Shown here: in pieces, positions 8,284 to 14,959 of the stretch
Position numbering within the stretch: position 1 is the stretch's first letter
Layout: every line of letters begins with the position of its first letter
Source of the DNA: Granulicella sp.
GTDB lineage: Bacteria > Acidobacteriota > Terriglobia > Terriglobales > Acidobacteriaceae
Reading direction: 5' to 3'
Length of the DNA stretch: 64,000 nucleotides
NCBI GenBank assembly: GCA_025408425.1
Contig: JANXYX010000016.1
Coordinates: forward strand, 62,001-126,000
The notes under the pieces: model-generated
What the model was told of the DNA's origin: nothing
Databases searched by the model: none
The model's input: the letters and a program-made list of their open reading frames with translations, nothing else
Translations under genes and position numbers: made by a program

Positions 8284-9942
8284 ATGGCATCTCTCCCCGT
8301 TGCTGAAGTACGCCCGATTGTTCCCGGTCGGCTCGCTAACCTCTCGCCCCAGCAGGCTGCGGGTTTGGCGTCAGTCCTCGCGGTACTCGGTCTTTCCACA
8401 ATCTGGTCAACTGTCCTGTTCCTCTGGGGCCTGTGGACCACGGATGCCCTCAAATCGATCGGAATGTTCATCCCGATCGTCAGCTTCATCCTGATCCTCC
8501 GCGTCTGGCGATCCCGTAACTGGGAGATGGATGGCAGCTGGTGGGGACTCCTCATTCTCCTCATCACCATCGCAGCAGTCCGGCTTCGCGATCAGTCTGT
8601 TCTCGTCTTCATGGTTTCGCCGCAGTGGTCCGTCTACGTTCCGCCCCATTCGTTGGTGGCTTTCGCTTATGTCGCGGGCGTAGTGCTCCTCTTCGGCGGA
8701 ACTGCCCTCTTCCGCGCCGCGCTCTTCCCCATCCTCCTTAGCTGGTTCGTCAATCCCATCCCTCACATCTTCAACGTCTTCGTTGACCTGCCCTTGCAGC
8801 GCGCCTCCGCTCACGTTGCTCGCGCCTTCGCCATGGCTCTCGGCCAGCCGCTCAGCCCTGACAAACTACGCCTCATGTTCACGCCGGAGTTCGGCATGTT
8901 CATTGCCCCGGGTTGCAACGGAATTCGCGGCGCCGTCACCATGGGCTTCATCGCTCTTATTGCTGGCTATCTCTATCGCTTTCGCTGGTACGCTCACGCC
9001 GCCGTGGTGCTCGGTGCCGTGCTCCTGGGATACGTCTTCAACTTCGTCCGGCTCTGCACGCTGGTCCTCTACTACCTCGTAGCCCTGCGCTTCACCTGGC
9101 TCCAGGACAGAGCGGAGATGGGCGATTACATCATCGGTGCCTGCCTCTTCTTGTTTGGCACCTTCCTCCTCTTCTATGTAATTCGTCGACTAGGCGAATC
9201 TCCCAGCCAGACCAAGCCCCTGATCGACGCTCCTCAACTTCCTGCTCAACCAGCTCCGCGCTCGGTGTATTTGCGCTTCGCCATCATGGCGTTGGTCACC
9301 GTCTTCGGTTGCGTCGGAGTCGCTCGCGCCATCGCTCACAATCACGCCTCTGCGGTTGTAGCTGACGCTAAGGCCGACCAGACCGCCCTCGGCAAATTCC
9401 CCGCCACCATTGGTAACTACTCCCTCGTCCGATCCTGGAATGAGAATCTCGTCACCGGCACTCTGCTCTTCCATTGGGCGGAGTACGCTCCTCCCGCTGG
9501 TGGAACCCACATCTCTATCGGAGTCTCACCCGTCCTCGGCTCGCACGACACCCTCATCTGCCACTCAGCCCGTGGCGAGGACCCCCTCTGGCACGATCAA
9601 CTCAACTTGCCCACCGCTGGCGACACCCCCGTAAGCTTCAGTGCCGCGTTCTTCAATGACGGCGCAACCCAATTCTTTGAGGCCACCACTCTCTGCAACG
9701 GTGCTTCCTGTGGCGAGTACGCCACTGACCGGACTCACTTCGGCTTCGTCTACAGCCGCCCCGATCCCCAATCCATCTTCGTGCAGGATCCCGTCCGCCC
9801 CATCCCCATTCTCATCCGTGCCGAAACCATCGACACCACCCTCCCCGTTGATCAGGCACGGGTGCAGATGTCCGCTGCGATCCGCAGCTTCGTTGCTGGC
9901 GTCAACCTCAACAATCTCACCCAGCCGTACCGCCGCAGTTAG
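8284..9942 (+). CDS. xrtJ: Exosortase, probably XrtJ, fused to an EpsI-like domain
   Basis: Membrane transpeptidase-like enzyme expected to cleave and transfer proteins with PEP-CTERM-like tails. The 552 residues comprise a polytopic exosortase core (about residues 20-300, some eight TMs) and a periplasmic EpsI-like domain (about 345-552) after a further TM near 325. The active-site Cys lies in APGCNGIRG (C211) and the conserved Arg in NFVRLC (R256). At the third catalytic position the usual HxxxG is DYIIG, with D281 in place of His. The fused EpsI domain and the neighbouring PENPTA gene fit exosortase J, a name given from memory of TIGRFAMs. No Shine-Dalgarno is visible, so coupling to the upstream small gene is possible. 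Confidence 0.85.
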   Translation: MASLPVAEVRPIVPGRLANLSPQQAAGLASVLAVLGLSTIWSTVLFLWGLWTTDALKSIGMFIPIVSFILILRVWRSRNWEMDGSWWGLLILLITIAAVRLRDQSVLVFMVSPQWSVYVPPHSLVAFAYVAGVVLLFGGTALFRAALFPILLSWFVNPIPHIFNVFVDLPLQRASAHVARAFAMALGQPLSPDKLRLMFTPEFGMFIAPGCNGIRGAVTMGFIALIAGYLYRFRWYAHAAVVLGAVLLGYVFNFVRLCTLVLYYLVALRFTWLQDRAEMGDYIIGACLFLFGTFLLFYVIRRLGESPSQTKPLIDAPQLPAQPAPRSVYLRFAIMALVTVFGCVGVARAIAHNHASAVVADAKADQTALGKFPATIGNYSLVRSWNENLVTGTLLFHWAEYAPPAGGTHISIGVSPVLGSHDTLICHSARGEDPLWHDQLNLPTAGDTPVSFSAAFFNDGATQFFEATTLCNGASCGEYATDRTHFGFVYSRPDPQSIFVQDPVRPIPILIRAETIDTTLPVDQARVQMSAAIRSFVAGVNLNNLTQPYRRS

Positions 9943-9978
9943 TCCCGCTCGGTATCAGCTCAGGTATCCTGACCCACT

Positions 9979-11883
9979 GTGAAGCTCACCTCCCCGCACC
10001 TCCGTATCCTTCTCTTTGCCGTTTTAATCGGCACCACGCTCGCGCCTCTGCTCGGTTGCGGCAGCGGCGGCACCTTATCAACCCCCACGAACCCCACCCC
10101 CACTCCCACGCCTACCCCAACCCCCACTCCCACAGCCGGAGCCACATTCAACGGAAAAGTCTTCGCAGGCACCCTGCCCATCGTTGGAGCATCCGTGCAG
10201 ATCTATGCTGCCGGAGCTGCGGGCCCCACCTCCGCCCCTACCGCTCTCCTCTCATCCCCGCTCACCACGGACGCTAATGGAGCCTTTACCATTCCTGCCG
10301 GCTATCCTTGCCCCGCAGCCACCTCGCAACTCTACGTCATCGCCCGTGGCGGCAAGATCGCGGCAGGCTCCACCAACTCCAGCATCGCCCTCTTCACTGC
10401 CATCGGCGCTTGCAGCCAGCTCACAGCCTCCAGCCAGTTCGTCATCAATGAGGTCACCACCGCCGCAGCAGCATGGGCCCTCTCGCAGTTCATCTCGACG
10501 GGAGGCCAGATACGCGCCAGTGCCACCAACGCCATTGGGCTGGCCAACGCCATCGCCACCTTCGGCAGCCTCGCCAACCTCTCCACCGGCACCTCTCCCG
10601 GAGCGGCTTTCCCCTCCATCGGCTCCAGCCCCGCTGCCCGCATCAATAGCCTGGCCAACCTCCTCAACGCCTGCACCACTTCCACCAGCGGCTCCGGTGC
10701 CGCAACCCCCTGCGGACAGCTCTTTACCGCGACCACCGTCAGCGGCTCCTCTGCCCCCACCGACACCCTCGACGCCGTTATCAATCTCGTCCATCATCCC
10801 GCCGCCAGTGTCGCAGCCCTCTACGCGCAGTCCACCGCCAGCACGGCCTTCACCCCCGTTCTCGCCAGGACTCCATCCGACTGGACCCTCTTCGTCACCT
10901 TCAAAGACGGCGTCATGAACTACCCCAGTGCGCTTGGCGTCGACAGCACCGGCAGCGTCTGGGTGGCCAGCTACTTCAAAGCCGCTTCCAAGTTCTCTCC
11001 TACCGGCCAGCCCATCTTTCCCAATGGCATCACCGGTAACAACCTCAGCGACTCCTACGGTCTCGCCATCGACGCGAAAGACAACGTGTGGATCACCAAT
11101 GAGCCAGAACCACCAGTAGCCGGAAACAGTGTCACCGTCCTCAACTCCAACGGCCAGTCCATCGCCGGCACCACCGGCTTCACCCAGGGAGGCCTCAACT
11201 TCCCCGTCGGCATCGCCATCGATCCAGCCGGATCCACCTGGGTCGTCGACTACGGCAACGCCCACGTCACCGTCCTCTCCAGCACCGGTACCCCACTCTC
11301 CGGAACCGCCGGATACACCGCCCCGTCCCTCGCCTTCCCCGTTGCCGTCGCCATCGATGGCAATCACAATGCCTGGATCGGCGATCAAAACGACGGTGTC
11401 GTCACCCGCCTCTCAGCCGACGGCAAAAGCTCCCTGGCCATCTCCTGCTGCAATGGTCCCAACGGCCTCGCCATCGACCAGTTAGGAAACGTCTGGGTCG
11501 CCAACTTCTTCGCCGACAACGTCAGCGAGCTTCGCAGTGACGGCTCCATAATCTCCGCCGGCGGATACACCAGCAACGGCGCGATCAATCATCCCCAGGC
11601 CGTCGCCGTCGACGGCTCAGGCAACATCTGGATCGGCAACTACCGCGCTGCATACCTCACCGAACTCGCCGGAGCCGCATCCACCTCACCCGCACCCGGC
11701 CAGCCGCTCTCACCATCTCCAGGATGGGCTCCAGACGCCAAACTCTTCGGAGCCTTCGCCATCGCCATCGACGCCAGCGGCAATATCTGGGTCACCAACT
11801 CCAACAGCAACTCCCTCACGGAGTTCATAGGTCTGGCCACTCCGGTCAAAACACCGCTGCTCGGCCTTCCCCAGGCTCCCTGA
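9979..11883 (+). CDS. NHL/Vgb-type beta-propeller lipoprotein
   Basis: A 634-residue secreted lipoprotein starting at GTG. The lipobox LLGC places the acylated Cys at residue 27. A Pro-Thr linker of repeated TP units follows (about residues 36-50), then a carboxypeptidase-regulatory/Ig-like segment, then from about residue 300 six or so NHL-like blades marked by IDAKDNVWITN, IDPAGSTWVVDYGNAHV, IDGNHNAWIGD, IDQLGNVWVANFF, VDGSGNIWIGNY and IDASGNIWVTN. Such propellers bind proteins or carbohydrates. It lies 36 bases after the exosortase gene in the same direction, suggesting an exosortase-linked envelope role; there is no PEP-CTERM tail on it. A strong terminator hairpin follows. Confidence 0.82.
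   Translation: MKLTSPHLRILLFAVLIGTTLAPLLGCGSGGTLSTPTNPTPTPTPTPTPTPTAGATFNGKVFAGTLPIVGASVQIYAAGAAGPTSAPTALLSSPLTTDANGAFTIPAGYPCPAATSQLYVIARGGKIAAGSTNSSIALFTAIGACSQLTASSQFVINEVTTAAAAWALSQFISTGGQIRASATNAIGLANAIATFGSLANLSTGTSPGAAFPSIGSSPAARINSLANLLNACTTSTSGSGAATPCGQLFTATTVSGSSAPTDTLDAVINLVHHPAASVAALYAQSTASTAFTPVLARTPSDWTLFVTFKDGVMNYPSALGVDSTGSVWVASYFKAASKFSPTGQPIFPNGITGNNLSDSYGLAIDAKDNVWITNEPEPPVAGNSVTVLNSNGQSIAGTTGFTQGGLNFPVGIAIDPAGSTWVVDYGNAHVTVLSSTGTPLSGTAGYTAPSLAFPVAVAIDGNHNAWIGDQNDGVVTRLSADGKSSLAISCCNGPNGLAIDQLGNVWVANFFADNVSELRSDGSIISAGGYTSNGAINHPQAVAVDGSGNIWIGNYRAAYLTELAGAASTSPAPGQPLSPSPGWAPDAKLFGAFAIAIDASGNIWVTNSNSNSLTEFIGLATPVKTPLLGLPQAP
10082..10134 (+). repeat. Pro-Thr codon microsatellite in lipoprotein linker
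   Basis: Runs of CCNAC(N)CC hexamer-like units encode an alternating Thr-Pro linker just after the lipobox. Short hexanucleotide repeats of this sort can vary in length between strains by slippage; each unit is two codons, so the frame would be kept. Confidence 0.7.
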
Positions 11884-11900
11884 ACCCCGCTCCTACAAAC

Positions 11901-11932
11901 AGAACAGCCGCCTGAATCCAGGCGGCTGTTCT
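11901..11932. terminator. Bidirectional terminator hairpin between convergent genes
   Basis: Two exactly complementary 14-base arms, AGAACAGCCGCCTG and its complement, enclose the loop AATC. It sits 17 bases after the lipoprotein stop and 25 bases before the end of the alpha-galactosidase gene on the other strand. U-runs on both sides are weak, so termination may lean on the very stable stem. Confidence 0.85.
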
Positions 11933-11957
11933 GTCTTAATGCAAGAAACTACGGCAA

Positions 11958-13154
11958 CTAAGGTTTCACCGTCACCATCACCACCCCATGGCTGGGCACT
12001 TCAGCCGAGTAGCTCCCCGACTTCCGTCCCACATCCTTCTTCGCCCACAGGTCCCGTACCGCCGCACTCACCGTCGTCGGATAGCCAATGTCGGTCCAGT
12101 CAGCAGAGATAGTCGCCGCCTTGTCGCTTCGATTCAGCAACGCCACCGCCCGTCCGCCATCCGCCAACTGCTTCGACCAAACCTCCAGATCGCCCATCTT
12201 TTTCACCCGCCGGCCCTGCAGACCCATCACATCCTGATCAACAGCAATCACTTCCTTATTCAGCAGAATCTCTCTCGTATCCGCCGACATATTTGCCAGA
12301 TCATTACCCGCCAGCAGCGGTGCCGATAGCAGCGCCCACATGCTGAAGTGTGCTCGATTTTCTTCCTTGTTCATCCCGCCGTTGCCCACCTCCAGCATGT
12401 CCGGATCGTTCCAGTGCCCCGGCCCGGCATAGCTCTCAATCCCATTCAACTGATCCAGAATCTGGACCACGCCATTTCCACCCCAGGCCTTCTTGCAATC
12501 CCAGCAATCCTGAATGTCCCCTGTCGAACGCCACATATTCCCAATCGATCCCGCCCACAGCCAGGGCTTTGTCGATCCCCACTCGCAGATGCTGAACACA
12601 ATCGGACGGCCTGTTGCCTTCAGCGCCTCTCGCATCAGCGTGTAGGACGATTCGCTGCTCTGCCCAGGCAGAGTATTGCACCAGTCTTCCTTCAGATAAT
12701 CCACGCCCCAGTTCGCATACTGCTGCGCGTCCTGGTACTCATGCCCAATGCTCCCTGGACGCTTCGCGCACGTCATCGTCCCCGCATCCGTATAGATCCC
12801 GAACTTCAAACCCTTGCTGTGAACATAATCTGCCAGCGCCTTGATCCCGGAAGGGAAGCGCTCCACATCCGCAACGATATTCCCCTGCGCATCCCGTCCC
12901 GTCTGCCAGCAATCATCGATCACCACAAACTCATATCCCGCGTCTTTCATCCCATTCGACGCCATTTGGTCCGCCGTCTCGCGTACCACCTTCTCGTTGA
13001 TCCCTTTGCACGCAAACTTGTTCCAGCTATTCCACCCCATTGGCGGAGTCCTGGCCACGCCATTGTCCAGCCCAAACGCTCGCGACCCTGTCGTCCCCGA
13101 CAGCACCACCATCAATCCCATGAAACCGGTTACAACCATGCTCCTGATTCGCAT
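11958..13154 (-). CDS. GH27 alpha-galactosidase (melibiase-like), exported
   Basis: Hydrolyses terminal alpha-galactosyl (or alpha-N-acetylgalactosaminyl) groups from oligosaccharides such as raffinose or galactomannan. A 398-residue protein with signal peptide (cut near SRAFG), then the GH27 opening RTPPMGWNSWN, VVIDDCWQ at 77-84, the nucleophile D157 in DYLKEDWCN, and the acid/base D213 in RSTGDIQD. A C-terminal beta-sandwich ends the protein. Start: GGAGG lies 10 bases before this ATG and 7 before an overlapping GTG at 13157, so either could be used. Single-gene unit with its own terminator; no sugar-uptake genes beside it. Confidence 0.92.
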   Translation of the reverse strand: MRIRSMVVTGFMGLMVVLSGTTGSRAFGLDNGVARTPPMGWNSWNKFACKGINEKVVRETADQMASNGMKDAGYEFVVIDDCWQTGRDAQGNIVADVERFPSGIKALADYVHSKGLKFGIYTDAGTMTCAKRPGSIGHEYQDAQQYANWGVDYLKEDWCNTLPGQSSESSYTLMREALKATGRPIVFSICEWGSTKPWLWAGSIGNMWRSTGDIQDCWDCKKAWGGNGVVQILDQLNGIESYAGPGHWNDPDMLEVGNGGMNKEENRAHFSMWALLSAPLLAGNDLANMSADTREILLNKEVIAVDQDVMGLQGRRVKKMGDLEVWSKQLADGGRAVALLNRSDKAATISADWTDIGYPTTVSAAVRDLWAKKDVGRKSGSYSAEVPSHGVVMVTVKP

Positions 13155-13237
13155 CACACATCATCCTCCACTTCTAAATTTTCAAATCATCCGAGCCGCT
13201 CATCCCAGCTCGGCAAACATCATACCCGTCTCAGCCC

Positions 13238-13504
13238 TCACTCGGCTTCAAACATCAACTCATCCTCGTAGCACCAGTACCAGTCCTCACCCGGCTCGGC
13301 AGACCGCACAATCGGGTGCGTCGTCACATGGAAGTGCTTCGTCGCATGCTTCCCAATCGATGAATCGCAGCACCCCATATGCCCGCACTCCGTGCACAGC
13401 CGCAGATGAACCCACCGCTGCCCGATCGCCAGACACTCCTCACATCCACGCGTATGCGGATGCACCTTCTTGATCGACCCCAGATGTGTACAACCAGCGC
13501 TCAT
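13238..13504 (-). CDS. UBP-type zinc-finger domain protein
   Basis: An 88-residue protein that is almost wholly a UBP (ZnF-UBP) zinc finger, the fold that in eukaryotes binds ubiquitin C-termini and occurs in bacteria as short stand-alone proteins of unknown role. Metal-ligand pattern seen: C5, H7, CEEC at 21-24, CTECGHMGCC at 37-46, HATKHFHVTTHP at 53-64, and a Trp-rich end EDWYWCYEDE. The ATG at 13502-13504 is chosen because it begins the domain; the frame upstream is not protein-like. It follows the alpha-galactosidase promoter region, on the same strand. Confidence 0.8.
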   Translation of the reverse strand: MSAGCTHLGSIKKVHPHTRGCEECLAIGQRWVHLRLCTECGHMGCCDSSIGKHATKHFHVTTHPIVRSAEPGEDWYWCYEDELMFEAE

Positions 13505-13829
13505 GCGAAATAGTCTACTCCCACCGTCGCGTCCAATCTCATCACCCTGCAGCCAATTTGTTGATATCCCGGTTCTCCAGCAAAACCTTTCACCGTAGCA
13601 CCTGCTCCCCCTCCAAACACAGAAAAGCTGGTAAGCCAGATCTCGTAAGTAGATCCAGCCTGCCAGCTGCAGAAAAGCAACCCGCATTGTTACAAACCGA
13701 AAATCCGAGCTGCCGTCTGCCTGGCAGCAACTCGTTAACTCCCTCTCCGGCGTACAAAATTCAGAAGAGCCATATGCGGTTCTTCAGTAGCTACTTTACC
13801 TTTTCCGCAGTCTGCGTCTGTGACGCAAG
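13505..13829. other. 325-base intergenic stretch, no convincing gene
   Basis: No open frame here looks protein-like on either strand. Its only structure I can point to is an imperfect hairpin at 13763-13786. The rest should include the promoter of the zinc-finger gene (minus strand). Confidence 0.45.
13763..13786 (-). terminator. Possible terminator of the 91-residue gene
   Basis: GAAGAGCC and GGTTCTTC pair with one G-T wobble around the loop ATATGC. Read on the minus strand it is followed by a short T-rich tract (ATTTTG) and lies about 45 bases beyond the stop of the gene at 13830. Confidence 0.35.
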
Positions 13830-14105
13830 TCACATGATTCTGAACCGTTCCCGCATCAGCCGTTGAAACCGCGGCTTCCATATCAGGTCGTACGCCAGCT
13901 CTTTCCCCGGAAACATCGCCAGCGCAGCGGCCCTGCTGTCGGCAATCATCTGCGCTGCATCGTCAATGCTCAGCGATCCATCCTGCGCGATCACCTGCAT
14001 CACCATGTTCATCATCATTTGAAGCCGGCGAATCAGCTTCTGTTCTTCCGCCACTTCCTCAGCGGTCATCGGTGCAGTTTTTTCACCCGTCTCGTTCAGT
14101 TCCAT
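13830..14105 (-). CDS. Hypothetical 91-residue helical protein
   Basis: Not recognised. Acidic N-terminus (ELNETGEK), a Met-rich helix LQMMMNMVMQVIAQDG at about 29-44, an EF-like segment DGSLSIDDAAQMIADSR, and a basic end. Predicted cytosolic and all-helical. A strong AGGGGG ribosome-binding site precedes the ATG, which supports expression. It lies between the PEP-CTERM gene and the zinc-finger gene, all on the minus strand, but with gaps that argue against one operon. Confidence 0.6.
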   Translation of the reverse strand: MELNETGEKTAPMTAEEVAEEQKLIRRLQMMMNMVMQVIAQDGSLSIDDAAQMIADSRAAALAMFPGKELAYDLIWKPRFQRLMRERFRIM

Positions 14106-14202
14106 GCATACCCCCTAAACCTCAGGCATTGCCACGATTCTGATATCGGTCGCGCGTTTTGTCACTCGAAAACAGACAGCAGGGAATCTTCCGGAACGCG
14201 GC

Positions 14203-14829
14203 CTATTTTCTTCCTTTGCGAAAATACTGGAACAATGGCAATCCAACCACGCCCACAGCCATCAGAAAAATCGAATCTGGCTCGGGCACAGGACTCATGA
14301 AGACATTTAGATTCTGAATCCCGCCATTCGTTGCGAACTGCGTATCATTCGCCCATCCTGCAATCTCATAGACGCCTGTACCGGCAGTCGCAGTCGCCCC
14401 AAGATACACCGGCGGCAGTGTCACCTGCCCCCCATGGGCACCCGTAGTCGCCGTCGAGCAGCTTCCCACCGTCGGACATAGAATCACCTTCTCTGAAAAT
14501 GCGAAGCCCCAGTCGCTGTCCTTCCCTGGAGCGCCAAAGTCTACGAAGTTCGACAGAAATAGATTGTCGATCGTCCAGCCCGGTGCCAGGTCATACGTGA
14601 AAGAAACAATGTAGTCGAAGTAGAGATTCTGCCCAATACCGTTGATGTTGATACCAGATCCCAGCAGTGGCGCAATGTAGATTCCGCTGCCCAGCGAAAT
14701 AGGCGATGTCGCTCCATCCGTCCCAAACGGAGAGTTATTCCCAAACGCCAGCGGCCCCATCGTATCCGCCTTGCACGTCCCCATCGTCCCAAGCATTACA
14801 GCAATCAACAGTGCGACCCGGTTCAGCAT
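14203..14829 (-). CDS. PEP-CTERM sorting-domain protein
   Basis: A 208-residue secreted protein: signal peptide (residues 1-20, cut near CKADT), a Gly/Ser-rich beta domain with Cys pair CPTVGSC, and a classic C-terminal tail VPEPDSIF, TM helix, then FRKGRK. This tripartite tail is the exosortase substrate signal, and the exosortase encoded at 8284-9942 is the obvious partner. Start: the ATG at 14827-14829 follows AAGGAG with ideal spacing; an upstream in-frame Met at 14904 lacks one. Function beyond cell-surface or exopolysaccharide association is unknown. Confidence 0.88.
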   Translation of the reverse strand: MLNRVALLIAVMLGTMGTCKADTMGPLAFGNNSPFGTDGATSPISLGSGIYIAPLLGSGININGIGQNLYFDYIVSFTYDLAPGWTIDNLFLSNFVDFGAPGKDSDWGFAFSEKVILCPTVGSCSTATTGAHGGQVTLPPVYLGATATAGTGVYEIAGWANDTQFATNGGIQNLNVFMSPVPEPDSIFLMAVGVVGLPLFQYFRKGRK

Positions 14830-14959
14830 TAAGACTCCTTCGGCATACTCGATGCCCTGAGCTACAAAGGTTATCGGTCGACTACCTCCCCGTACACGAC
14901 CCATTTGGGGATGCCGTTACAACTTTCGACAGCTCCATATCCACAAAAGTTGCAAGCCA

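Noticed and set aside
10252-11388. A 378-codon Gly/Asp/Glu-rich frame opposite the NHL lipoprotein
   Set aside because: Antisense shadow of the repetitive propeller gene; low complexity and no start signal.
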